The notes under the pieces: generated by a model
Seen by the model: the letters and a program-made list of their open reading frames with translations, nothing else
The model's database searches: none
Told to the model about the DNA's origin: nothing
Assembly (NCBI GenBank): GCA_025765615.1
Contig: JAIVFJ010000117.1
Span: 124,001-188,000, forward strand
Reading direction: 5' to 3'
Source: Zopfochytrium polystomum
Taxonomy: Eukaryota > Chytridiomycota > Chytridiomycetes > Chytridiales > Chytridiaceae
Length of the DNA stretch: 64,000 bases
Shown here: positions 8,657 through 18,477 of the stretch, piece by piece
Layout of the letters: the number at the start of each line of letters is the position of its first letter
How positions within the stretch are numbered: position 1 is the stretch's first letter
Position numbers and translations under genes: made by a program

Positions 8657-9681
8657 GATCCTGTCCCAGCGTCACTCACCCACAAACCCACTTCGCTCAT
8701 TATCTCTGTTGCAACAATTAACTACTCTCGTTCCCGTCGTTACCGTTGTTCTATCGCAATGTGATGAGCAAGTCAAGCGTGAAGCTCTTGCACTGTCAGC
8801 TAGTCAACCCTGTTGACTTCTCAAGATGGATGGACTATGTGGAGGGGCTTTTTGCCAGTAAGCAAGCAAGTGCTGCCATCTGTGTCTGACTTGTGCGCAA
8901 AGTTGCGGCTGTCCCAGCAGTCCCCACTACAGACACAACCGCCGCGATTCCTGCCGTCCCTGAGCATTTCAAGTTCTGGTCAGCAAATCCCCCAGCGGGA
9001 TATGAGGAATGGGAAGTCATGCATATCACCCAAGAGTACATCCCAAAAAACCCATAATACGTTGGCCACTGGACCTTTAGCGATGACGTAATATGACCAG
9101 AATCGGGCTGGGATGCTGCACATCTACAATCACATAAGTGAGACTCTTGAACACAAAATCAGTGGCATTAAGTTTGTCTTTCAGGCACTTGAAGAACTCA
9201 AAAGGAAGATTGGACGCATCAGCGAAGCGCAGGTGTGTGCACTGATTCTCAAGATTGCTGCCCTCAAGATTGAACCAGGGGGGAAGATTGCTGATTTTCA
9301 ACCCATATTTGAGAAGCACTACAGAGACCTAGCAGAAGTCAGGAGCCTTGCCTCCAGGGGTGTCTTAGGCAAAATCAACGAAATGTGTGAGGACGACAGG
9401 CTGTTGAGCCTGCGACCTCAAATAAAAAGAGTATACCCCGCTTTTTTAACTGATAACTTGTGAGGATTATCAATTTGACTTGACCAAACAACGTTTCACG
9501 AAAGTGACGTAACACGGCTGGACCCCATTTCTTATTATTTTCATGGGTTATTATTGTCCCTGCAAGCCGAACCACTGAGATTTGGACTGTCTCTTAGCCG
9601 CGGCCATGTATATTATTCATGTTATTATTACGCACTAAGTTGCAGGCCGAATGGCTCAGGCCGCTCTGCACTACTGGCCAG

Positions 9682-9752
9682 AGGCCCTCTAGCTCAGTGG
9701 TGTAGAGCGCTCCCTTCAATGGGAAAGGTGCTAAGTTCGAGACATGCTGGCA
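9682..9752 (+). other. tRNA-like module 1 with Pol III A box
   Basis: TAGCTCAGTGGTGTAGAGCG matches the tRNA D-arm/A-box. About 45 bp on, AAGTTCGAGAC resembles a B box/T-loop. Anticodon and T stems do not close well, so this is a tRNA-derived relic, not a working tRNA gene. The inverted copy near 36040-36110 retains the same A and B boxes. Confidence 0.5.
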
Positions 9753-10424
9753 TTCACGAACTGAATGATGCAGAAATGCTAAGTTCTGCACAATGACTAA
9801 GCCTTGCCCCCCTCACTTTTGGAAATGGATTAGGATGATGTGCTTCAGTGGGTAGAAGTACAGAGTCCAGGTGTACACAGAGCTGCATCATAAGCTACCA
9901 TGATGAAAGGCCTCATGAAAGGGTATGAGATCATAGGGTTTTTTCTCCTTTCTTTATTGATGATTTTTACTTATTTTTTCAATTAGTAGTTTATCCTGTT
10001 TTTCCTGTTTTTACTGTTTCATCTTTTATTTATTTGTTTGTTTGTTGTCTCTGTGTGTGTCTCTCTTTTCTTTTGTGGCTGTGAGTGACTGTCTTCCTCT
10101 TTGCACCAACCAGCTCTCTCCATCTCCTCCATCTTTCTTGGCAGCTGATGCCAAGAAATGCTCCATGATTTTCTGAGCTGTCTTCCTTGTTTGATGGCTC
10201 AGCCCCATTGTTTGGTGACTCACTCCTCCTCTTTCTTCTTTGTTGTTTTATTTATTGTTTTGTTCTTTTGTATATGTTTTCCCCTCTTTTCCCTTCCTTC
10301 TTCCTTCACCCTGCTGATTCCAACCCTCTCCTATTTAAGCAGCCCACCCCCATTCTTGTTGCCCCTTAGAACCTGTACCTGAAGTCTTCTTGCCTGCCCT
10401 TATTCCTTCTCTGACTGTGTGTAT

Positions 10425-10522
10425 GAGCTGGGGGTGGCAGTCCCCTGGTGTGTGACAGGAGAATTGGTTCTCTTGGCCATTTATGGCAGTGTGCTGGGTT
10501 CAAGTCCCAGTGCACCTCACCA
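10425..10522 (+). other. tRNA-like module 2, class II shape with CCA end
   Basis: A perfect T arm (CTGGG-TTCAAGT-CCCAG, 10494-10510) is followed by GCACCTC, A and an encoded CCA (10520-10522). The 5' GAG of the acceptor pairs partly (5 of 7). GCCAT-TT-ATGGC forms a long variable-arm-like hairpin, suggesting Leu/Ser-type ancestry. TGGCAGTCCCCTGGTG resembles an A box. The anticodon stem is irregular. The same module is present inverted at ~35475-35575. Confidence 0.5.
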
Positions 10523-12827
10523 TTCTGCACATACTGTTTAGGCTGGTCTGGGGTAGGAGCTACTTGATGATGGATGGTGGGAGGGTAAAACTGTGGTAGT
10601 GCCTCGCCGGTTCCTGTCAATACATCACTTCAAATCCAGGTCTCTCAAGGTGATATGAATGAGTTGGCTGGTCAGGTATTATGTGGTGGTATGGTCTCTC
10701 TGGTATTCCTCCCTGTCCCTGGTGATGGTTCCTTTGGCCTTTGGTGGGCCTGGTTCACTGGGTTCAGACCCTCTTCCTTTCATGCTAATACCTGTGGTTG
10801 TCTTTGGTGTCTTCCTTGTGTGTGGGAGTGGGTATTGACCTTCCTTGCTTCTAAGACAGGTTATTCTCTCTGGCCTGGTGAGGCAGAGGTCTGTCTCCTG
10901 GTAGGATGGAGCAAGAAGAGTCCCACTGTCTCCCACCCTGATTGCACCCTCTTCCTTGGATTGAGTTGGAACACTCTCCTTGGAGTGAGACAAGTTGTGT
11001 CTGGTTCTGTTAAGTGGAAAACAGTTCTGATTTGGTTCAACAGGCACCTCTGCACACTAACTGTTCCTTGTGTCTGCCCTTTGTCTCTCCAACCCCCTCC
11101 AACTCAGGGTTTGACTTGTTGTTTATTTCTTTTGTTGTTTCTTTTGATGGGTTGTAGTGGCTTGTCACTCCCCTTACCGATTCAGTCGGTCTTACCGATC
11201 AAGTCGGTTCTGTCTCTGGTCTAACTTGGCTTTGGCCTTGTGCCCCAGATGAAACCCTTCTGTGTCTTGCACCAGAGGATTATGCTTTCTTTTGTGATTG
11301 TGTCTGTTTCATGCTTTGGTGTGAGAAACCCCTCTTTTGTGTTAGAGATTTATTTGTGTTTTTCTTGGGCTTTTTAAGACTCCAAATACACTTTCCTGTC
11401 TAGTGCCCCTAGACACCCTCCTTTTGCCCCTTTTCATTAGCCAGGATTGGTATTTAGGTCCATGCTCTAGTTTCCACCTATAGCCCTAGGTGAGGAGTTA
11501 GAGAGCACAGTCTCACAAATGCTAAAGTTTGAGTCAATGGTGGATCAACTGACAGAATGTTTAGAGGACAAAGAGTACTGGCACGTTCAGACTGAGAACT
11601 ACCTATCTCAAGTGGACAACAACACCATCACAGACATAAATGCACTCAAGACTATGGAAGCCCACAACAAACCTAAAGGACCAACTGTCACACCACCAGC
11701 AGAGCCGGTCAATGAGGCTGCACTAGTTAGCAACTTCCACGACTGCAGAGAGAAAAGGTGCTCCCACCAGGCTGAGCGACACCACCATAACAGGGAAATC
11801 CTTGGTGGGTGCCACCATGGTCGGGGTGGCTGCGCCGGGCAACAGGGTAGAGAACGGGATGCAGAATGGCAATCTGAGTGACGTGGGCACCACACATCCC
11901 AAACTCAGAGACAAGCAGAAAATCAGGCTGCACATGGTGCAGCGCCCAAGGGCAACACCCCAGGTGCTACAGCTCAGGATCAGTGACAAGGAGTTGCACT
12001 ACTGGGGAAGTCAGTGCTGTGGCACCATTGTGGAAGGAGAATCACTTTGCAAAACACTGCATCATGAGGAAACGCGATGAGCCAGTCGCACTTAGGACTA
12101 GTGCCGTGCCATCTGTTGATGATAGCAAGACTGGCAGTAGCGACCCTGGGGAGTATTCATCAGATTTTTAGTTGGCCTGAAGCACCCACCTTGGGCAAGT
12201 TGAAAGCAGACTTCGAACTTCCAACCAGCACCTCATGTCCGCAAACACCTCACCCTCTCATCATCATCATCCACCATGTTCAAGGAATCACCCATTGTTG
12301 TTGACTCTGGCTGTGTCAAGACCATTCTCAGACGCCCATCTTTTCACATCCTACACCAAACGCGCCTCATCTGTCCAAACTATTGACAAAGACTACACCC
12401 TGCTCAAAGTCAAAGGTGTCAGACCAGCAAGAATCCCTCTTCCAAACAGCACGGAGATTGTTATCAAGGAAGCCTGCTTCGCCCCAAGCACACTATACAG
12501 TCTCCTTGCCACCAATGACCTTCAAGAAGACAGAAAGTTTCTTTTCTAAGTTTAAAGGCCGCCCTGGTGTTATCTTGAGAACTAGTGACGTGTCCCCCAC
12601 TGGCCGCTGTGTCAAATGCTCAGGACTTCACTTCCTTGTCACCAATATTTCAAAGCTTCATTGACTCAGTCACACAGCTGTAGCTACCATTGCAATGGTT
12701 CATCAGGAGACCTTTCCATCACCTGACAGCCCATCACCAGTTGCTTCCCTTCGCAGAACAACTTCGCATTGCTGAGGTTGAGTGGCTGCATTGCGCACTG
12801 GGTCATGTCAGCTTCCAGTGCTTCAAA

Positions 12828-12948
12828 TACACTTTCCTGTCTAATGCCCTAGACATCCTCCTTTTGCCTGTTTTCATTAATCACGTTTGGTATTTAGGTC
12901 CATGCTCTAGTTTCCACCTATAGCCCTAGGTGAGAGAGAGAGCACAGT
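12828..12948 (+). repeat. Orphan 3' end of the tRNA-module element
   Basis: About 120 bp closely resembling 11381-11510 (ACACTTTCCTGTCTA..., TATTTAGGTCCATGCTC, CCTATAGCCCTAGGTGA). It is embedded after the Copia pre-integrase remnant and lacks the terminal CTCACA. It indicates a further, truncated insertion or a recombination product. Confidence 0.6.
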
Positions 12949-12998
12949 GAGTTTTTACTCACACCACCACCTGCAGAGCCACTGCCTGAACCACCACT

Positions 12999-13322
12999 GT
13001 TAGGCGGAACTGACTGGTTAGCAGCAAGAGGCACAAGACAGACCTGAACCTATTGTGACTGTCAGTTATCATTCTCATGATGCCCATGGGAGCGCAAGAC
13101 ACCGCCAATGCAGACCTGGGCACTGGCTTGCACTGTTGACAAATACTCTGAGTATTAAGTGGAACAGAAACCTGGTGTCAACAATTTTCCTCCTCCTCTG
13201 CTCAAGCAGATAATATAGGAGAGGTTTTTACCCTGTGCCAGTCACACTTGCCTAGCAACTATTGCAGCGTGCTTATCATCATTACGTATGTATCAATTAT
13301 TCATAACAGAGTTTTCTCTTCC
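12999..13322 (+). repeat. Truncated Copia LTR
   Basis: Starts TGTTAGGCGGAACTGACTGG and matches the solo LTR at 26390-26798 until about 13322, where similarity stops. It has no target duplication. The short flank 12949-12998 shows nothing. Confidence 0.65.
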
Positions 13323-13387
13323 AACACAGTTTGAGTGTCACCTGACACATACAACACCATTTTCGTGCCGCTGCCAGCTGGTGTATT

Positions 13388-13847
13388 AATCCCCTATGGA
13401 ATGGTTTGTTTACTCCAGAGGGATTGTACAGGCTAAAGCAATCAGGTCTGGTACCTGTGTCTTGCAGCACACCTTCAGTCGAAGGGATTCCAGCAGAGTC
13501 CGGCAGACCCTTACTTGTTCTGGCAGCAGAACCAGCATGGACTTTGCTTCATCCTCACCTACGTTGATGACATTCCCTTGTTCAGTCATACTGCTGCCAT
13601 CAAGGATGCGATTGCTGACCTCAAGGGGGTGTTCTGTTCTCTCAATGGAAGTTATCTGTGATTCGAACTGCACAATCATTCACCAAGCTAACTTCATCCA
13701 AAACTTCCTATCTTGCTTTGAGGCTGAACACAGCGCCGTGAGGCCTCAATGGAAGACCTTTGTAAACTTCCTGGCCGACAAAAGCATGATTTTCTGTGGA
13801 AAAAACTCTTCACACTTTGTTCAATTTCTTGGGGGACGCACAACATA
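13388..13847 (+). pseudogene. Copia reverse-transcriptase fragment (YVDD)
   Basis: One frame reads LQSKGFQQSPADPYLFWQQ then LTYVDDIPLF (around 13557-13580). This is the Copia RT C-motif context, with YVDD as the catalytic pair. Stops appear soon after (~13660). It is a fragment of ~150 codons without the rest of pol. Its plus orientation matches the decayed gag upstream, so it could be the same element. Confidence 0.7.
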
Positions 13848-14433
13848 GGGGAAAAGAGAAATGGAGAGGGATGGTTCAAATTCCAGTGGCGACTTCGAGA
13901 CTATTCATTCTCATTTTTGGCTGCTTTGTGGTTTCAGGTTAAGATTCACAAGCAGGCTAAGAATAGGGGGCTTCAAAGGTTGAAAAAACTGACAATTTTT
14001 TGGCAGATTAATTTTCACTGTTATCTGAATCTTGGTCTGTGAAACCACATGGATTTGTTGCCAAAAAGCTGCTGGATTTTTGACAGTGGCAAAAGGCAGA
14101 AATTCTAAATTTGGGCTTCGCCTTCAAGAGAGTGTCCAATTTTTCCGACTAGCCGCTGCAGTAGTGTGAGACTACAGACTACACTGAGGTCTCAGTGATA
14201 AAGTCTAGGGATTTTATTTGCAAAAACAAGTGTACCTGTCATAAAACTGCAAGGATTGGGACCCCTATTATTATTCCCAGTTCTTTGGTTTCCAAGGCAT
14301 TATCAAAGTGTATTTGCAGCTAACCTGTCTTTATTAGTGGGACCGCTTTTACATCTTTTGTCTTTTCAGTTTCTATTGCAGCAACATATTTTCTTTTTTG
14401 GTGACTAATGAAGACTGCTTGACTGCTATGGAG
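13848..14433 (+). other. Non-coding spacer within the repeat block
   Basis: I see no gene. A B-box-like GGTTCAAATTCC lies at 13873-13884 without a matching A box. The rest is AT-rich unique-looking sequence present only here and in the exact duplicate (23560-24145). Confidence 0.4.
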
Positions 14434-15231
14434 CTAGGCTCTCTTCAGGTTCCTCTTCATCTTCACCAAGGAAGACAGCAAATTAGTCAGGGTTCCAACC
14501 ATAGTCATCGTTGTCATCATTGTCTTCCGTATTTTGGGGAAGAGTTGGAGATTGATCATGATGGTGGCTGTCCCCCCCCCGGAAGCCTGGTGCAGTTGCT
14601 GGCGAGTACTAGAGGAGGGAGCACCATCAGGAGGAGAGTTGGATAATCGACGGTAAGAGTCAAGTTGTGGCTTGACAGGCTTGAAAGGAGGAGAGTTGTC
14701 AGTTTCAGGAAAATCTGTAAAATCATCAGAGAGTGAAGTTAAGAAATCAGAATTAAGAGATTGAAGCTTAACGTCGCTGCAGACAAGGCCAGGAAAGACA
14801 TGCTCATGCAAGCTATAGTGGCCTGTAAGAAGAATGGTCTGTGCAGCAAAGTCGTAGCTGAGGGCAAAAGACTTGCTGTCTGTGTCAAAACCCAAGAAGA
14901 GTCCAAGTGAGGCCCAAGGAGAGAACTTGGTCTTGTGTGAGTTTGCAGGTTCTGTATACTCATTGTTGAGTGTGACAATGAGGCAGCCAAAAATTCCAAG
15001 GTGGCGTAGGTTGAGTTTTTGGCCTTGGTAATATTCAAATGGAATTCAACCAGTGCAAGTGTGTTGCACACGATTGCACAGGAATGAAGCATGGCATATT
15101 GCGTAGGACCAGAAGAACTGTGGAAGCTGGGCTTCAATCAGGAGACAGGAAGCAATGTAGGTGATGACCTTGATGGCATTTTCTGCAACACCATCACCCT
15201 CTTGACATAAGGACAGAAGGCTGAAAGACAA
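14434..15231 (-). pseudogene. Copia fragment: end of integrase to pre-RT linker
   Basis: On the minus strand, 15231-15046 reads the integrase C-terminal region (EGDGVAENAIKVIT, ATRNTPCF-like context). 14895-14434 reads the post-integrase segment (MGFDTDSKSFALSYDF) and an acidic Ser/Pro-rich linker. It matches the Copia copy at 45.0-45.5 kb. Homology stops abruptly at ~15231, where a gypsy leader-like sequence and the element 2 LTR begin. Confidence 0.7.
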
Positions 15232-15273
15232 TTGTCAGGAACAGGGCAGGACAGGACAAGGCAGACAAGGAAC

Positions 15274-15540
15274 TGAGAGGAGTGATGATTGTATTGGAAA
15301 CAATAATTCACTTGAGGGATGGGACAGGTCCCCCATCCCCCTTTTATACCTTTTGAGAGTCTTCCTTGTCAAGACTCAAAGAAGGTTCCAGAAAGAGCAA
15401 TTAGTAATACAATGATACCAATGATACCAATGACAACAAGACAAGTCAGGAAAGCAAAGAAGGTTCCAGAAGGTTCCACAAGGTTCCATGAAGGAATGTT
15501 CTAGAAGGTTCCAGAGGTTTCCAGAGGGTGATTCATAACA
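15274..15540 (-). repeat. Left LTR of gypsy element 2 (267 bp, contracted array)
   Basis: Aligns with the 312-bp LTRs apart from a 45-bp deletion within the GGTTCCAGAA repeat array and scattered substitutions. It retains TATA and the G/C hairpin. Heat-shock-type units are fewer, but the first site reads GAAGGTTCCAGAA. Confidence 0.85.
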
Positions 15541-17136
15541 TCATCTCCCCCTTTTAGGCCTCTTCTGCAACTTGGTGGGGTACCTGGTCTTGAACTTGAG
15601 TAGAAGGTCTTGGCAGTGAGTGAGGTTTGACTCAGGTTCCCAGGTGTTTTCAGCATCTGAGTAACCTTTCCACTTAACAAGGAACTTGAGTGTCCTTCCA
15701 AACCACTTGGCATCCAAGATTTGTTCAACCTCAAATTCCTCTTCACCTTCTACCTCAACTGGAGGAGGAGGAGGAACAACTCTGCCTGGAATGGAATTGG
15801 CCACAAACTTCTCCAAAAGGCTGACATGGAAAACTGGGTGGATCTTCATGGATGCAGGGAGATCCAGCTTGAAGGTGACTGGATTGATTTGCTCCAAGAT
15901 CTTGAAAGGTCCCAACTTGAGGTTGTCCAGCTTGGGACTTGGTCTTTTGGTCTGCAAGTTCTTCCTCATGCCTCGCCAGTAAAAGTCCCTGGAAACAAGC
16001 TTATATGTCTTGTGCTCTCCTGGGTGTCCAGCTGTTGCTGCATCATGCCTTGTCTTGAGTATCTCAAGTTTTTCCTCTTCTTGGCTGATTTGAATCTTGT
16101 GAGGCTTGGGGTCCTTGGAAATAGCATAGGCCCACACACTCTCAGGAAGCAGTGAAAGGTGTGTCTTGGATGGTGGGGTGAAACCATCTCCCCCTTCAGG
16201 TGCAAGGTCTGTCCTTCTGTGCTCATCAGCAGTGGGGCTTGAATTGTTGACTGGGAACTGTGATTCTTGAATCTTTGACTGAGGGTTCTGTTCTTGGCAA
16301 AGACTGTGAGCTGTGGAGCTTGAATCTTGAATTTGGACTGTGAACTGTGGTACTTGAATCTTTGACTGTGGGTTCTGTGAACTACAGACTTGGCCATGAC
16401 TGTGAGCTCTATGAGCTGTCCTGGAATCTTGACTATGAACTGTGAACTGTGAAACTTGAATCTTGGCTGGGATCTGTGAGCTGTAGGCTGATACTGGAGC
16501 TGTCATTTGTCTTTGACCTTGGATACTAGGCTGAGAACCTTGAATCAGGGACTTGAGAGAATGAGACTTGGAGGCTTCACTTGAGTTTTGGGTGACTGTT
16601 CCAATTGGTGGAGGTTGGACTTGACCAGTGACCCAATCAATGGCAGGGTTCTGGGCTTGCAGCCATGGTAATCCCAGGATGACAGAGAATGTGGGTGAGC
16701 CAAGATCCAATACTTCCAGGTTGACCATGGATGGTGGAAAGTCTTGGATGTGGAGGTTTAGCTTGGTTTCATGGCTGATTTCCTTGAACAGAGCATGATT
16801 GGCAAAGTGGACCTTGAGGGGTGTGGATTTCTTGATGGTGGGAATGGCACAAGACTTGGCAAGGGTGGCATCAATGATGTTGCAGGATGATCCAGAGTCG
16901 ATAAGGGCCTTGGTTGTGATGGTTGACTTGGGTGAGAGTTGAATCTTGACATCCATGGTGAGTTGGTGGGGCTTGGAATCTGAGGTGTTTGTGGTGCTGG
17001 TGGTGGTGATGAAACAGGGGCAGCTTGGAGGAGGGTCCAGGGAATTGCCCCTCAGTGAGCCTGGACCTGGGAGTTTGGGTGCTTCTTCCTTGGGCAGTCC
17101 TTGACAGCATGCTCCTTGGAGCCACAGTAAAAACAC
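15541..17136 (-). CDS. Pol deletion derivative: protease, zinc-finger remnant, chromodomain
   Basis: A 531-residue frame open through two deletion junctions. Residues 1-~310 are the protease (ALIDSGSSC retained) and Gln/Ser linker. At ~16210-16222 it jumps from the linker to the end of RNase H/H2C2 finger (AATAGHPGEHKTY). At ~15961-15968 it jumps to the integrase C-terminus and chromodomain (VEQILDAKWFG, VKWKGYSDAENTWEP). RT, most of RNase H and the DDE core are gone. A matching CTTCCTCA is found at both ends of the second deletion, as expected from template switching. The product could be a Gag-linked protease-chromodomain protein or simply an untranslated relic that stayed open. Confidence 0.75.
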   Translation of the reverse strand: MFLLWLQGACCQGLPKEEAPKLPGPGSLRGNSLDPPPSCPCFITTTSTTNTSDSKPHQLTMDVKIQLSPKSTITTKALIDSGSSCNIIDATLAKSCAIPTIKKSTPLKVHFANHALFKEISHETKLNLHIQDFPPSMVNLEVLDLGSPTFSVILGLPWLQAQNPAIDWVTGQVQPPPIGTVTQNSSEASKSHSLKSLIQGSQPSIQGQRQMTAPVSAYSSQIPAKIQVSQFTVHSQDSRTAHRAHSHGQVCSSQNPQSKIQVPQFTVQIQDSSSTAHSLCQEQNPQSKIQESQFPVNNSSPTADEHRRTDLAPEGGDGFTPPSKTHLSLLPESVWAYAISKDPKPHKIQISQEEEKLEILKTRHDAATAGHPGEHKTYKLVSRDFYWRGMRKNLQTKRPSPKLDNLKLGPFKILEQINPVTFKLDLPASMKIHPVFHVSLLEKFVANSIPGRVVPPPPPVEVEGEEEFEVEQILDAKWFGRTLKFLVKWKGYSDAENTWEPESNLTHCQDLLLKFKTRYPTKLQKRPKRGR

Positions 17137-17975
17137 AGTCCCTGCTGGGCCCTCCTTGTTTTCTCCTCTTGGCTCAGAGGACCCTTAGGAAGTGTCTCAA
17201 CTGCATCCACTTGCATTGGTTCAGGAGCTGTAAGAGCTTGAGGGACTGGGGTAGGCCTTGATGTAGTTCCTACTTGTCTTTGCTTCAGCCTCTTGGAGTA
17301 GAGTCTGTTGTCAATCTTGATGGCAAGGAGAATGTACTCTTCCAAGGTCTCAGGGATGTGCAGAGACTGGGAGAGCATGTCTTGGATAGACTCATGGAGA
17401 CCATCATGGTACAGCTCCATCAGAGCTGCATCATTGTATCCAGAGTCTCTGGCTAGTTGCTTGAATTGGTTGGTGTAGGCCACACAAGATTGCTTTCCTT
17501 GCTTGATATGCTTGAGCTTGGATCTTGCTGTCCAAGATGCGTAGGGGTCACCAAAGGTAGCCTCCAGCCCCTCCCAGAGCTCTTGCAGGGTGGTGGGTGT
17601 GCTTGGGAGAGATCTGTACCATGATTGAGCTTGACCAGACAGGAGGGTGCTTGTGAAAAGAACCTTGACTTGCTCACTGGGAAATCTTGAAGGTTGGAGA
17701 AGGATGACATTCTCCACAGTGGCCATGAAGTTCCTAAGGTCTTTGGCCAGCCCAGTGAACTTGTCAGGGCTGGGAACCTTGGGCTCTCTTGCTTGGTTGG
17801 CTTGAGGCAGGGGAAGAGCTTGATGTTCTTGTTGGTGAAGTTGTTGTTGAAGCTGGTGCTGCTGGTGAAGGACTTGTTCTTGAAGTTGGTGTGTCTGTCT
17901 TGAGAGGGCTTGTAATTGGTCCATCAAGGCTTGGAAGGCAGTTGCATCAGGGAAGGTGTTGTTTGGGTCAGACAT
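17052..17975 (-). CDS. gag: Gag of gypsy element 2
   Basis: 307 residues, identical to the product of 7340-8263 (capsid domain plus CCHC knuckle). It overlaps the deleted pol frame by 85 bp in the -1 register, so a Gag-Pol fusion would join Gag to protease and chromodomain only. Confidence 0.88.
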   Translation of the reverse strand: MSDPNNTFPDATAFQALMDQLQALSRQTHQLQEQVLHQQHQLQQQLHQQEHQALPLPQANQAREPKVPSPDKFTGLAKDLRNFMATVENVILLQPSRFPSEQVKVLFTSTLLSGQAQSWYRSLPSTPTTLQELWEGLEATFGDPYASWTARSKLKHIKQGKQSCVAYTNQFKQLARDSGYNDAALMELYHDGLHESIQDMLSQSLHIPETLEEYILLAIKIDNRLYSKRLKQRQVGTTSRPTPVPQALTAPEPMQVDAVETLPKGPLSQEEKTRRAQQGLCFYCGSKEHAVKDCPRKKHPNSQVQAH

Positions 17976-18056
17976 GATGGCAGAGAGTAGTGGGAGAGGG
18001 TGAAGTGAATTATGATGTCAGGAACATGGCAGGACAGGACAAGGCAGACAAGGAAC

Positions 18057-18368
18057 TGAGAGGAGTGATGATTGTATTGGAAACAATAATTCACTTGAGG
18101 GATGGGACAGGTCCCCCATCCCCCTTTTATACCTTTTGAGAGTGTTCCTTGTCAAGACTCCAAGAAAGTTCCAGAAAGAGCAATTAGTAATACAATGATA
18201 CCAATGATACCAATGACAACAAGACAAGTCAGGAAAGCAAAGAAGGTTCCAGAAGGTTCCACAAGGTTCCATGAAGGAATGTTCTAGAAGGTTCCAGAAG
18301 GTTCCAGAAGGTTCCATGAAGGAATGTTCTGGAAGGTTCCAGAGGTTTCCAGAGGGTGATTCATAACA
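18057..18368 (-). repeat. Right (5') LTR of gypsy element 2
   Basis: Identical to 8345-8656, including the three-, four- and seven-unit GAA/TTC arrays and TATA box. It is part of the large duplication. Confidence 0.9.
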
Positions 18369-18477
18369 GATCCTGTCCCAGCGTCACTCACCCACAAACC
18401 CACTTCGCTCATTATCTCTGTTGCAACAATTAACTACTCTCGTTCCCGTCGTTACCGTTGTTCTATCGCAATGTGAT

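Larger units (their letters stand above)
9386..11517 (+). mobile_element. 2.1-kb TG..CA element with two tRNA-like modules, 4-bp target duplication
   Basis: Ends are TGTGAG...CTCACA (6-bp inverted termini), flanked by AATG on both sides (9382-9385 and 11518-11521). It lies inside the Copia gag. A shorter relative at 34946-36392 has the same termini and its own GTCA duplication. No direct terminal repeats or transposase/RT frames are visible. TG..CA ends with 4-bp duplications fit a solo LTR or a small non-autonomous LTR element. The interior is T-rich with two tRNA-like segments (9682-9752, 10425-10522). The open frame at 10655-11224 (189 codons) is deleted in the other copy and is not convincing as a gene. 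Confidence 0.75.
8766..12827 (+). pseudogene. Decayed Copia-type element: gag, protease and pre-integrase remnants, interrupted by insertion
   Basis: A gag frame begins at ATG 8766 but has internal stops (about 8888 and 9056). It shifts frame and is open at 9113-9385. The 2.1-kb element at 9386-11517 interrupts it. Taking out the insert and one AATG target copy makes the gag reading continuous into 11518-11881. Downstream are a degenerate His-Cys knuckle (~12030-12065), a VVDSGCVKT protease-like motif (~12294-12320) and an LHCALGHVS GAG-pre-integrase motif (~12790-12815), all broken by stops and frameshifts. Copia assignment rests on the DSG-type protease and the pre-integrase motif. Confidence 0.65.
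7009..15119. repeat. Large direct duplication, copy A (8,111 bp)
   Basis: Matches 16721-24831 with a constant offset of 9,712 and no difference I could find by reading both. It runs from inside the pol protease region of gypsy element 1, through gag, LTR, decayed Copia, tRNA-module element and Copia fragments. The first mismatch on the left is 7008 (A) versus 16720 (G). On the right the copies diverge at 15120/24832. Confidence 0.9.
15274..18368 (-). mobile_element. Internally deleted gypsy element 2 (3.1 kb)
   Basis: Same family and orientation as element 1. The left LTR is 267 bp (15274-15540) because a 45-bp portion of the GAA/TTC array is missing. The right LTR (18057-18368) is identical to that of element 1. 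Pol lost RT, RNase H and the integrase core in two deletions. Left of its left LTR lies ~35 bp resembling the element's own leader (15236-15273; compare 8309-8344), so this LTR once bordered another internal region. No target duplication. Confidence 0.85.

Noticed and set aside
9682..10522. Functional tRNA genes
   Set aside because: A and B boxes are present but acceptor and anticodon stems do not close properly, and both units sit inside a mobile element; listed as tRNA-like modules only.
10655..11224. 189-codon frame inside the tRNA-module element
   Set aside because: Hydrophobic low-complexity composition, no motif, and most of it is deleted in the second copy of the element.
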